DNA from: Paenibacillus sp. oral taxon 786 str. D14
GTDB taxonomy: Bacteria; Bacillota; Bacilli; Paenibacillales; Paenibacillaceae
DNA: 22,854 bases
Direction of reading: 5' to 3'
Assembly: GCF_000159955.1 (NCBI RefSeq)
Contig: NZ_GG695974.1
Location: forward strand, 212,991 to 235,844
Shown: positions 1 through 6,669 of the stretch, in pieces
How the letters are laid out: each line of letters starts with the position of its first letter
Position numbering within the stretch: the first letter of the stretch is position 1
Program-made: the position numbers and the translations under genes
The notes under the pieces: model-generated
The model's database searches: none
What the model saw: only the letters and a program-made list of their open reading frames with translations
Told to the model about the DNA's origin: nothing

Positions 1-1
1 C

Positions 2-481
2 GCCGGGCTCGTCCAGCGCATGGCCGCGCTGCCGCTCGCGGCGGATATCCAGCCGCGGTTCGTGGCCAGCGACTTCCCCTGGGTGCTGGAGCGGGTGGGG
101 GAAGGGCGTACGGAGTACCTGTACGCCTGGAAGAAGCTGCTGGCGGCCGGAATCGCCTGCGCCGGCGGCAGCGACGCGCCAATTGAGCCGCTCAGCCCGT
201 TCCTCGGGCTGCATGCGGCGGTGACCCGGCGGGCGCCGGGGGAGACGCACGAGGGCTATCTGCCCGAGGAGAAGCTCTCGACGGCGGAAGCCTTGGCGCT
301 CTTTACCCGCGGCAGTGCACAGGCCGCCGGGGAAGCGGAGGAGCGCGGGGAGATTGCCGTGGGGAAAGCCGGCGATTTTACAGTCATCGACCGGGAGATC
401 GAAGGCGATCCCGAGCAGCTTCTCCAAGTCCAGGTGCGGATGACCATCGTCAACGGGGAGATCGGTTACCGGGCGCCATAG
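2..481 (+). CDS. YtcJ-like amidohydrolase, C-terminal part (5' end outside window)
   Basis: The reading frame is open from the left edge and ends at TAG 479-481, so only the last ~159 residues are present. The stretch reading ADIQPRFVASDFPW, the segment GGSDAPIEPLSPFLGL with its metal-site-type Asp, and the C-terminal GKAGDFTVIDR followed by a short beta segment (MTIVNGEI) are typical of the end of the YtcJ/Amidohydro_3 family. These are metal-dependent hydrolases of the amidohydrolase superfamily whose substrates are mostly unknown. The N-terminal metal-binding HxH motif would lie outside the window. ATG at 20 is only an internal Met, because homology-like sequence continues upstream of it. 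No terminator directly follows. The next 340 bases hold a chemoreceptor remnant and a repeat element. The family call is fairly sure; the substrate cannot be given. Confidence 0.85.
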   Translation, partial: AGLVQRMAALPLAADIQPRFVASDFPWVLERVGEGRTEYLYAWKKLLAAGIACAGGSDAPIEPLSPFLGLHAAVTRRAPGETHEGYLPEEKLSTAEALALFTRGSAQAAGEAEERGEIAVGKAGDFTVIDREIEGDPEQLLQVQVRMTIVNGEIGYRAP

Positions 482-486
482 ACTTG

Positions 487-523
487 CACGGTGAAGCCGG
501 AGGTCATGTCCAGCAACTTGTTC
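487..523 (-). pseudogene. Remnant of a chemoreceptor 3' end
   Basis: These 37 bases match the 3' end of the chemoreceptor gene downstream (830-866) at 33 of 37 positions, including 21 identical bases in a row (491-511 against 834-854), in the same orientation. Read on the minus strand they encode [11 protein letters not shown], against [11 protein letters not shown] in the intact gene. The stop codon is lost and the frame runs on towards the amidohydrolase 3' end. The rest of the gene is absent: the next sequence inward is the dispersed repeat. This is most simply the stump of a second, tandem chemoreceptor gene removed by deletion or replaced by the repeat. It could also be a small duplication of the intact gene end. 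Confidence 0.6.
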
Positions 524-557
524 CGCTGTTGAGCCTTCCCACTCCCCTCTCGCGCCT

Positions 558-764
558 AATGTATATGAAAAATCGAATACAATTTAACGATTTGGGCGGA
601 TTTAAGGGAATCTATATGAAATTTCATATACATTTGCTCATTTCCGAGAGAAACAGCCTAAATCTATATGAAAAACCGAATAGATTCCCTTTTTTTCTTC
701 GTTGGCACCATTTTATATATGAAATTTCGAATAGATTTCCGATATGACCTAAAGAAGCCGTCCC
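558..764 (+). repeat. Dispersed ~207-bp intergenic repeat, copy A
   Basis: This block is matched along its whole length, in inverted orientation, by 16478-16686. Within it a ~20-bp, partly palindromic motif recurs at about 561, 612, 662 and 716, every 50-54 bp. The motif has the form TATATGAAA, 2-3 bases, then TCGAATA or TCATATA. The copy near 612 is an almost perfect palindrome. The stretches between motifs are also conserved between the two copies (for example TTAAGGGAAT, CGAGAGAA, CGTTGGCACC, CCTAAAGAAGC). A short open frame across it reads like repeated YMKNRI/YEKPNRF peptides but has no ribosome binding site and is probably not a gene. Its right end runs into the terminator hairpin of the chemoreceptor gene. 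Confidence 0.8.
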
Positions 765-797
765 AGGGAGCTTGAACTCCCGGGACGGCTTTCTTTG
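751..797. terminator. Bidirectional terminator hairpin behind the chemoreceptor gene
   Basis: The left arm 751-770 pairs with the right arm 777-796 around a CTTGAA loop, with one bulged base. The stem is about 19 bp and GC-rich in its upper part (GCCGTCCC/GGGACGGC). T-rich flanks are short on both sides (TTTCTTT on plus, TTCTTTAGG on minus). It lies 30 bp beyond the stop of the minus-strand chemoreceptor gene and is the only hairpin between it and the opposing amidohydrolase gene. Confidence 0.75.
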
Positions 798-826
798 TTG
801 TGCTCGAGCATGGTGCCTGAACATCC

Positions 827-2656
827 TTACACCGTGAAGCCGGAGGTCATGTCCTGCAGCTTCTTCGCCATCGCGGCCAGCTGGTCGGCGGTGCCGTCGA
901 TTTCGTTCATCGTGGCGAGCTGCTGCTGGATGCTGCTACTAATCTGCTCCGTGCCTCCGGCGATCTCTTCGGTCGCGATCGCGATGCTGCTGATCGCTTT
1001 CTCCATCTCCCGGGTGCTCTGCGCCTGCCGATCGTTATCCTCATCGATGCGGGCGATCTGGCCGATGATTTCTTGCACGCTGCCCAGAATATGATCGATA
1101 CTGCGCTTTGCCTCCGCCGCTTTTTCCACGCCTTCTTGCACCTTGCCGGCCGCTTCATTGGCCGAGGCTACGGCTTCCGCCGACTTCAACTGGTTGTCGG
1201 CAACCACATCGGCGATCTCTTGAGCGGCGATCCGACTCTCATCGGCCAGCTTGCGAATTTCATCGGCCACGACGGAAAATCCTCTGCCGGCTTCCCCGGC
1301 GCGGGCCGCTTCAATCGCGGCATTCAGCGCCAGCAGATTGGTTTGGGCAGAGATGCCGGCGATCAGCTCGGTCATGTTGGCGATGCGCTCGGATGAATCG
1401 TTAAGCTGGCGGATCGTTGACGTAACGAGGCGGGTTGACGACTCGATATCGGTAATGGCCTCTTCGATCTCTGTAATTTTCATCGCCCCGTTGGCTGCGG
1501 CTTCGCCGACGATTTTACTCTTCTCCGCTGTATGTTTGCTGGCGATGGCCGTGGATTCGGAGAACCGGGCCATATCGGTTAAGCTGGCGGACGTTTCCTC
1601 CGCGACAGCGGCATTCTCCGAGGTGCCGGAAGCGATCTGCTGTACCGTGGCGGAGATGTTTTCCAGTGAAGCGGTGGTTTCTCCCGTTGCCCGGCTCAGC
1701 AACTGACTGGCGGAATACATCGTGCCGCTGGAGGCGATGATTTCCCCGATGATCGTTTGCAGCTTGGCCATAAAGGCGTCAAAGCTTTGGCTGAGCACGC
1801 CGAGCTCATCCTTGCTGCGATAACCGATTCGCCCGGTTAAATCGCCGTTGCTGTCGGCAATCTCCTTCAGCTTGGCGGTTACTTTTTCAATCGGATGGAC
1901 GACGGCGCGAATAATAAACAATGCCAGAACGACAGTGACGGCGGCGGAAATGGCCAGCAGGATCAACATGGTGATCCAGGTGGAACGGTAGACCGCTTTG
2001 CTGTCTTCATAGGTTTGCCGCGCTTCATTGATATGTTCATTGATCCAGCCGTCCATCGCGTCGATCAATTCGGCTTTCGCCGTATCTAAGGCGGTCATTT
2101 CTGCTGGAGGTCCGCCGGGTTCCCCTGCCGGTTCGGCGGCTGGGTCTGCCCCCGCCGCAACCCCTGTTGCATCCCCTGCTTCAGCACCCGCTTCAGCGGC
2201 CTCCTCCGTTGCAGGCGCGTTCGCCCCTGGGCCTCCTGGACCGGTCATGCCGTTCTGGTACGTCGTCAGGAAGTTGTCCAACGCCTCAGTATATGCTGCG
2301 TATGTAGTCAATACATTGCTTACAGTCGCTTGGTCAGTTTCATCGTTATATTCGGACAAGCTTGCCTCGATCTTCGTTAAGGTTGCGGTGATTTCCTCCT
2401 TCAGCGAAGCGCGTTCTTCGTCATCGGAGGCGTTCATGTAGCTGTTGGCCGAGGTGCTCGCCGCAATCATGCTCGATTTCAGCTCCTCCAGCTTCACGAT
2501 CGGCACGAGCCGTTCGTTATTCAGTTCCTCCAGCTTGTCGTTAACGTTGGAAATTTCCCGAAGACCCACGACACCGATGATAAGGAGAAACGCAAACAGG
2601 CAATACGCCAGCAAGCGGATTTTTAGCGCAATCTTCATGTCTTGGATGAGTTTCAC
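827..2656 (-). CDS. Methyl-accepting chemotaxis protein
   Basis: A 609-residue transmembrane chemoreceptor that would signal to CheA/CheW. The GTG start at 2656 has AGGGGG about 8 bases upstream. TM1 is at about 12-31. A periplasmic helical region (about 35-220) of four-helix-bundle type follows, then TM2 at 227-250, HAMP (about 251-305) and a long cytoplasmic coiled coil. The hairpin tip is the universally conserved stretch [20 protein letters not shown] followed by [17 protein letters not shown]. Residues 138-187 are a Gly/Ala/Pro/Glu-rich low-complexity insert inside the extracellular region, which is not usual for the family. There is no CheR-binding pentapeptide at the C-terminus (ends SGFTV). 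No sigma-D-type promoter was found upstream. The ligand cannot be told from the sequence. Confidence 0.95.
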   Translation of the reverse strand: MKLIQDMKIALKIRLLAYCLFAFLLIIGVVGLREISNVNDKLEELNNERLVPIVKLEELKSSMIAASTSANSYMNASDDEERASLKEEITATLTKIEASLSEYNDETDQATVSNVLTTYAAYTEALDNFLTTYQNGMTGPGGPGANAPATEEAAEAGAEAGDATGVAAGADPAAEPAGEPGGPPAEMTALDTAKAELIDAMDGWINEHINEARQTYEDSKAVYRSTWITMLILLAISAAVTVVLALFIIRAVVHPIEKVTAKLKEIADSNGDLTGRIGYRSKDELGVLSQSFDAFMAKLQTIIGEIIASSGTMYSASQLLSRATGETTASLENISATVQQIASGTSENAAVAEETSASLTDMARFSESTAIASKHTAEKSKIVGEAAANGAMKITEIEEAITDIESSTRLVTSTIRQLNDSSERIANMTELIAGISAQTNLLALNAAIEAARAGEAGRGFSVVADEIRKLADESRIAAQEIADVVADNQLKSAEAVASANEAAGKVQEGVEKAAEAKRSIDHILGSVQEIIGQIARIDEDNDRQAQSTREMEKAISSIAIATEEIAGGTEQISSSIQQQLATMNEIDGTADQLAAMAKKLQDMTSGFTV

Positions 2657-2714
2657 GTGATTGTCCCCCTAGGTATGTATTCGTATAATGGATATGTTCA
2701 GTGTATCTGGGGGG

Positions 2715-2809
2715 ACTGAATCCAGCATGAATAACAACTGAATGGAGCATGAAAGACCGCTGAATTCACGATGAACGGATACTGAATTTTTACTGAAAAG
2801 AACATGAGG
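2715..2809 (+). promoter_or_regulatory. Array of 11-bp-periodic CTGAA/ATGAA motifs (four 22-bp repeats)
   Basis: The pentamer CTGAA or ATGAA occurs at 2716, 2727, 2738, 2749, 2760, 2771, 2782 and 2793, exactly 11 bp apart, and ATGAG follows at 2804. The larger unit is 22 bp (units start at 2715, 2737, 2759 and 2781). On the minus strand the motif reads TTCAT/TTCAG. Direct repeats 11 bp apart are how OmpR/PhoB-family response regulators bind DNA, so this may be a multi-site operator in the divergent promoter region of the chemoreceptor and CYTH genes. The periodicity is seen directly; the binding role is inferred. Confidence 0.6.
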
Positions 2810-2821
2810 AGGTTTTTTCCG

Positions 2822-3328
2822 TTGTCGCTGGAAATTGAACGCAAGTTTCTGTTACCGGCGTATCCGGAGCAACTGATTCGAGAGGGAGCGCTGGTGGTTC
2901 GGTCGGAACATGCGATCGACCAGACGTATCTAGCCCTGCATGAGGATCAGGAGCTGCGGGTTCGCAGAATTGAGGACTTGCGTACCGGAGAGATTCAATA
3001 TACGCATACCTTCAAAAGAGGGTTTGGCCTGTCCCGCGAAGAAGTGGAGGTGTCCATTTCGGAGGGGCTGTATGAGCAGATTATCGCGATTCATCAGGCG
3101 ATCCCTTTGACCAAACGACGGGTGACTGCCGAATGGGACAAGCGTACAGTAGAGATCGACGTTTACGACCAGATCGATTTTATCGTGCTCGAAGTGGAGT
3201 TTAGCTCGGAGGAAGAGGCGCGGTCCTTTGAGCCGCCGGCCTGGTTTGGCCCGGACATCAGCACCAGCAAGGAATACAGCAACAAGAAGGTATGGCGCGA
3301 TTTACAAGCCCGCAAAAAAGAGACCTGA
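2822..3328 (+). CDS. CYTH-domain protein (triphosphate tunnel family)
   Basis: A 168-residue cytosolic protein. The CYTH signature ExExK is at the very N-terminus (E4, E6, K8 in SLEIERKF). Charged strand motifs typical of the tunnel fold follow: RVRR, YTHTFKRGFG, KRRVTAEWDKRTVEIDVYD and LEVEF. CYTH proteins act on triphosphates (inorganic triphosphatase, thiamine triphosphatase or CyaB-type adenylate cyclase). The short stand-alone form fits an inorganic triphosphatase-like enzyme best, but the substrate is not determined by sequence. TTG 2822 is chosen as start because GAGGAGG (2806-2812) sits 9 bases upstream; the in-frame ATG at 2804 overlaps that site and has none of its own. The gene end is overlapped by the terminator of the opposing SGNH gene. 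Confidence 0.88.
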   Translation: MSLEIERKFLLPAYPEQLIREGALVVRSEHAIDQTYLALHEDQELRVRRIEDLRTGEIQYTHTFKRGFGLSREEVEVSISEGLYEQIIAIHQAIPLTKRRVTAEWDKRTVEIDVYDQIDFIVLEVEFSSEEEARSFEPPAWFGPDISTSKEYSNKKVWRDLQARKKET

Positions 3329-3343
3329 CATCCTCAGGTCTCT
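3313..3343 (-). terminator. Terminator of the SGNH hydrolase gene, inside the end of the CYTH gene
   Basis: The arms AGAGACCTGA (3319-3328) and TCAGGTCTCT (3334-3343) pair perfectly around a 5-base loop. On the minus strand the stem is followed by TTTTTTG, a good rho-independent signal 18 bp after the SGNH stop. The left arm contains the last codons and the TGA of the CYTH gene. In the plus direction there is no T-run, though the stem may still act for both genes. Confidence 0.85.
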
Positions 3344-3360
3344 CGTTCTATGACAGTTCT

Positions 3361-4119
3361 CTATTCCAGCGCCAATCCGCCGCTTCCTTCCCGCAGCAAG
3401 AACCGGTAGTTATTGCGGACGAACTCCAGCACCTTCTCGCAAATGATCCGGTGACCGTCTTCGTTCGGATGGATGCCGTCCGTGCAGAGGAACTTCGTGT
3501 AATCGGGGTGCTCCAGAAATGCGCCGCGCACGTCGATCATTTTGGTCTTGGTCATTTCCGATACTTTCAGAATCGTTGAATTGTACCGTTCCTGCCACCA
3601 ATAAATCTTTGTGACGCTCCCCAGCCATTTCAGGATGTTCTTCTCCGCTTCCGGGTCGTTGCGGCTGACCCATTTGAAGTAATTGTCGGCGTTGAGCGGC
3701 GGCAAGCTCATCAGGACCGGTACAATGTTCTGACTCTTAACGAATTGGATCGCTTCGGTCAGCATTTTTTCGAATAAGGAAAAGTCGGTTTTCGGGTGGT
3801 GTTCTGCATCGGGATGCTCAGCAATTTCGTTCCAGTTGAAATCACAGTCATTGCCTCCATACTCGATTAAGATGATGTGGGGTTTATCTTTCTCCACGTC
3901 CCTCTTGAGGTTCGTGAGCCCCTTCATTAACGTGTTGCCAAACCGCGCGGTATTATGAACCGCACCCTTCAGCTTCTGCTGCAGCAGTGAAACATAATTG
4001 TTCTCCAAGACGACGTACTTATGACGTTGTTCATCATAGATGACGCCTTTGGAAATGGAGTCTCCGCTGACCATATACTTGATTTCATTTTTGGAAAAAA
4101 ACTTGCTGTCGTTAATCAC
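3361..4119 (-). CDS. SGNH/GDSL-family hydrolase
   Basis: A 252-residue esterase/lipase-like hydrolase. Block I is SGDSIS with the nucleophile Ser21, block III is YGGND (about 87-91), and block V is DGIHPNEDGH with the catalytic Asp214 and His217. The protein has no signal peptide or membrane segment, so it is probably cytosolic. The frame is open 38 codons further upstream, but GTG 4119 is chosen because GAGGGGTGA lies just before it and it places the GDS motif near residue 20, as usual in the family. The substrate is not predictable (esters, acyl groups or acetylated sugars are all possible). It is convergent with the CYTH gene and divergent from the oxidoreductase. Confidence 0.88.
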   Translation of the reverse strand: MINDSKFFSKNEIKYMVSGDSISKGVIYDEQRHKYVVLENNYVSLLQQKLKGAVHNTARFGNTLMKGLTNLKRDVEKDKPHIILIEYGGNDCDFNWNEIAEHPDAEHHPKTDFSLFEKMLTEAIQFVKSQNIVPVLMSLPPLNADNYFKWVSRNDPEAEKNILKWLGSVTKIYWWQERYNSTILKVSEMTKTKMIDVRGAFLEHPDYTKFLCTDGIHPNEDGHRIICEKVLEFVRNNYRFLLREGSGGLALE

Positions 4120-4167
4120 AATATCACCCCTCTTAAACCCCGAAACCTTGTTCATTTCGTTATATCT

Positions 4168-4197
4168 ATTGTAGATGAGTTTTCTTGCCATGCGCAA
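4168..4197 (-). promoter_or_regulatory. Possible sigma-A promoter of the SGNH gene
   Basis: Read on the minus strand, TTGCGC (4197-4192) and TACAAT (4173-4168) are separated by 18 bases. This would start transcription about 40 bases ahead of the chosen GTG start. The -10 is good and the -35 moderate. Confidence 0.4.
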
Positions 4198-4307
4198 GTA
4201 AGCAGTTTGTATTGACAGGATATGTGAATGCATGCGAAAGTGGACAAGGTTGACAGGGAATGAGAGAATACGAGTGAAGCAACCATGAACAAAGGGAGGA
4301 AATCAAT

Positions 4308-5294
4308 GTGATACGTTTCGCCACGATTGGAACGAACTGGATTACGGAACGTTTTATTCAGGCAGCACTGGAAACGGAGCAATTTGCCTTAACGGCGGTT
4401 TACTCCCGGACCGAGGAGAAGGGCAGAGAGTTTGCTGCCAAGTTTGGCGATCCGCAGGTATATACGGATTTGAAAGCCTTAGCGGCCAGCTCTGACGTCG
4501 ATGCCGTTTACATCGCCAGCCCGAATTCATTTCATGCGGAGCAGGCCATCTTGATGATGGACCACGGCAAGCATGTGTTATGCGAGAAGCCGATGGCGTC
4601 CAATGCGGCAGAGGTTCGCCGGATGATCGAAGCGGCGCGTCGCAATGACGTGCTGTTAATGGAGGCGCTGAAATCGACGCTGATGCCGAACTTCCGGGCC
4701 GTTCAGGATAATTTGTACAAAATCGGCCAGGTGCGGCGTTATTTTTCAAGCTACTGCCAGTATTCTTCGCGGTATGACGCCTTTAAGCAGGGCAAGGTGA
4801 TGAATGCCTTTAATCCTGCGTTTTCCAGCGGGGCTTTGATGGACCTCGGCATTTATTGTATCTATCCGATGGTGACGTTGTTCGGGAAACCGGAATCCGT
4901 GCAGGCTTCGGCGATCATGCTGTCTTCAGGCGTAGACGGGGAAGGCAGTCTCGTTGTGCGTTATCCGGAGATGGACGGCGTGATTATGTATTCCAAAATT
5001 ACCGACTCCTATTTGCCAACGGAAATCCAGGGGGAATACGGAACGATCGTGATCGATCGAATCAACCAGCCGTATGAGGTCAAAATCCTGTACCGTGACG
5101 GCACAACCGAGGAGCTGACCTGCTTCCAGCCGCAGGAGTCGATGTACTACGAGGCGCTGGAGTTCATTGAGCTGATTCTCAGCGGCAAGCGGGAGAGCCA
5201 GATCAATACGCATGCCCGTTCGCTGGCTGTCGCCGAGCTGATGGAGGAAGCCAGACGCCAGTTTGGCCTGCGGTTCGCAGCGGACGAGGCATAA
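4308..5294 (+). CDS. Gfo/Idh/MocA-family oxidoreductase
   Basis: A 328-residue NAD(P)-dependent sugar or dihydrodiol dehydrogenase-type enzyme. The N-terminal Rossmann fold starts IRFATIGTNWITERF, with AVYSR at the end of strand 2, DAVYIASPNSFH, and the family motif CEKP at 92-95 (K94 catalytic-type). The C-terminal alpha/beta domain contains LMDLGIYCIYP, so it belongs with the DxGIYP subgroup that includes dimeric dihydrodiol dehydrogenases, as does the paralogue at 20618. The GTG start at 4308 has AAAGGGAGGA directly upstream; the overlapping ATG at 4306 runs into TGA at once. The substrate is not determined. A decayed copy of its last ~70 bases lies at 6541-6608. Confidence 0.92.
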   Translation: MIRFATIGTNWITERFIQAALETEQFALTAVYSRTEEKGREFAAKFGDPQVYTDLKALAASSDVDAVYIASPNSFHAEQAILMMDHGKHVLCEKPMASNAAEVRRMIEAARRNDVLLMEALKSTLMPNFRAVQDNLYKIGQVRRYFSSYCQYSSRYDAFKQGKVMNAFNPAFSSGALMDLGIYCIYPMVTLFGKPESVQASAIMLSSGVDGEGSLVVRYPEMDGVIMYSKITDSYLPTEIQGEYGTIVIDRINQPYEVKILYRDGTTEELTCFQPQESMYYEALEFIELILSGKRESQINTHARSLAVAELMEEARRQFGLRFAADEA

Positions 5295-5350
5295 AGGGCG
5301 GCAGTGTTGTCGCCCGCTTAAAATTATTTAAAGGTTTTAATTGTTAAAAA

Positions 5351-5379
5351 TTGAAAAATACCACTGTATGTTGTATTCT
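5351..5379 (+). promoter_or_regulatory. Sigma-A-type promoter of the secreted-protein gene
   Basis: TTGAAA (5351-5356) and TATTCT (5374-5379) are separated by 17 bases in an AT-rich stretch. This would start transcription near 5386, about 47 bases before the original ATG. AAAGGTGG (5417-5424) is the ribosome binding site for that ATG. Confidence 0.6.
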
Positions 5380-5432
5380 ATTAATGTAAATTTATATCAA
5401 ATTATCCTTAGAGAGGAAAGGTGGTATTTGTA

Positions 5433-6241
5433 ATGAAGTTTTCGAAGTTTCCTGTCGTCCTGTCACTTGTGGGAAGTTTCCTGTCGTCCTGTCACTTGTG
5501 GTAAGTATGTTTGCATTCGCAGTTCCTTCGACTTTTGCTGAGAGTGGGAGTATAGGTTCAGAAGAGATTAAAGTAGTTAGAGCGATCTTAGTTGAAAATG
5601 GCGTGAAAAAAGAGTTAAGTGCAACAGAATACGAGGTACTTATGGAACAAAATAACCATAAAGTACAAGAGATTGAGAGACAAAAGAATATAAACCAGGC
5701 AAAACTAAACAAAAATGATGGTGTTGCTAATGAATTGAAACCAGACGAAATAACTCCTTTTGCATTAATAGACATGAGCATATATACTGAGGCTGGTTTT
5801 ATTCAATCCGTGTATCGTAACGACTTAACTCGTAGGATTTCTGTTCCTGTATACAATGAAACAAGTCAGGAAGTGACCCGGACTATTTCTTTCACTGCTT
5901 CGCAATCTTATACAAGCAATGTATCCCTTACCTCCACGTATGCGAAAAACGCATTCACAGCAGGTGTAACAGTAGGCTCTTCTTGGAGTAATACTTACAG
6001 TGATAGCGATTCTGTTACACAAAAAATTCCACCCCACAAATATTCCTGGATGGAATATACCCCCAATATGAGTAATTCCTATGGAACTATGCATGAAGAA
6101 GTATGGAATTTTGATGGTTTTACTAATGTGAAAATTGTGGACAAAACCTATTTTCTTGATGTTTATATAGCCAAACCAGGAAATGCTGGATTACCCGACG
6201 GACTCTATACAGTAAAAGAGAGCAGCACTAAACCCAACTGA
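5433..6241 (+). pseudogene. Secreted beta-rich protein, frame broken by a 29-bp duplication in the signal peptide
   Basis: The original start is ATG 5433, 8 bases after AAAGGTGG. As the sequence stands this frame stops at TAA 5502-5504 after 23 codons. If one of the two identical 29-bp copies (5444-5472, 5473-5501) is removed, the frame joins and gives a 259-residue protein. It starts MKFSKFPVVLSLVVSMFAF, with a normal signal peptide cleaved near TFA/ES. The mature part has a charged, coiled-coil-like segment (EVLMEQNNHKVQEIERQ), then a Ser/Thr-rich stretch of alternating residues (TISFTASQSYTSNVS, VGSSWSNTYSDSDS) and IPPHKYSWMEY. That pattern recalls the membrane-inserting region of aerolysin/ETX-MTX2-like proteins, but this is resemblance of style only; I do not recognise the family. 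A downstream GTG at 5498 overlaps the early stop and could be used by re-initiation, but it would leave a truncated signal peptide. Base composition is much more AT-rich than that of its neighbours. Confidence 0.7.
5444..5501 (+). repeat. Perfect 29-bp tandem duplication
   Basis: Copies at 5444-5472 and 5473-5501 are identical, each starting GAAGTTTCCTG and ending CACTTGTGG. Since 29 is not a multiple of 3, the second copy shifts the frame of the signal peptide and brings in TAA at 5502. Loss of one copy restores an open frame through to 6241. Confidence 0.95.
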
Positions 6242-6259
6242 AATATAAGGTGACAAGTT

Positions 6260-6499
6260 ATGAATAAACGAGGTACCGGTACAATCCTAATCGTGATCGC
6301 GGCAATGTTATTTATATTCCGTAATTCAACTCACTTACTAGTGGCTGCAATCATGGGGCAAAAGAATGGCAATTTTGCTGAAGGTACATTTAGCAATGCC
6401 ATGGGGGCAACCTTTTCTTACTCGATGATTCCTGAAATTATTGCATTAATTGCGGGGCTGATCTATCTGATTTGGGCAGAAATCCAAAAGGAGAAATAA
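6260..6499 (+). CDS. Small two-helix membrane protein of unknown function
   Basis: A 79-residue protein with two predicted membrane helices: about 8-32 (GTILIVIAAMLFIF onward) and about 56-72 (IPEIIALIAGLIYLIW). The linker is about 24 residues and the tail is charged (AEIQKEK). ATG 6260 follows AAGGTGAC by 8 bases and lies 18 bp after the secreted-protein stop, so the two genes are probably cotranscribed. It shares the AT-rich composition of that gene. I do not recognise a family. A small membrane protein right behind a secreted protein could be an immunity or accessory protein, but this is inference from position alone. Confidence 0.75.
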   Translation: MNKRGTGTILIVIAAMLFIFRNSTHLLVAAIMGQKNGNFAEGTFSNAMGATFSYSMIPEIIALIAGLIYLIWAEIQKEK

Positions 6500-6540
6500 T
6501 CAGCTAAAATATTGTCCGATAGCTAGGCTGTTCATTCCAT

Positions 6541-6608
6541 TCGAAGCTGTCGCGAGCTAATGGTGGACGTCAGAAGCCAATTTCGGCCTGCTGCACGCGG
6601 CAGACGCT
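6541..6608 (+). pseudogene. Decayed remnant of a Gfo/Idh/MocA oxidoreductase 3' end
   Basis: This stretch aligns with the last part of the oxidoreductase gene (5220-5288). GCTGTCGC, GAGCT, ATGG, CAGA, GCCA and GGCCTGC all occur in order, with roughly three quarters of positions matching and several single-base indels that break the frame. A terminator hairpin follows 28 bp later, where one would expect the terminator of such a gene. The AT-rich pair of genes therefore sits between an intact and a broken copy of the same gene end. Confidence 0.6.
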
Positions 6609-6635
6609 TCGATTTCCGCAGAATAAATAGAAATC

Positions 6636-6669
6636 AAGCCCAAACTGGTTGGCCAGTTTGGGCTTATTC
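6636..6669 (+). terminator. Terminator hairpin, later target of the group II intron
   Basis: AAGCCCAAACTGG (6636-6648) and CCAGTTTGGGCTT (6653-6665) are perfectly complementary around a TTGG loop. The T-run is short (CTTATTC). It probably ended the original oxidoreductase transcript and now closes the AT-rich gene pair. The intron fragment begins 4 bases after the stem. Confidence 0.8.

Noticed and set aside
484..747. Open frame of 87 codons across repeat copy A (YMKNRI/YEKPNRF-like repeats)
   Set aside because: It has no ribosome binding site, its sequence is dictated by the repeat, and its start lies in the chemoreceptor remnant.
558..764. CRISPR array
   Set aside because: The ~20-bp motifs recur every ~50 bp, but they vary, number only four, and the sequences between them are conserved in the second copy. 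No cas genes are near.
5296..5325. Terminator directly after the first oxidoreductase gene
   Set aside because: Only a 5-bp GGGCG/CGCCC stem with no T-run; too weak to call.
5357..5428. AATACCAC...GTGGTATT inverted repeat that could hide the ribosome binding site of the secreted-protein gene
   Set aside because: The left arm lies between -35 and -10 of the likely promoter and so would not be in the transcript.
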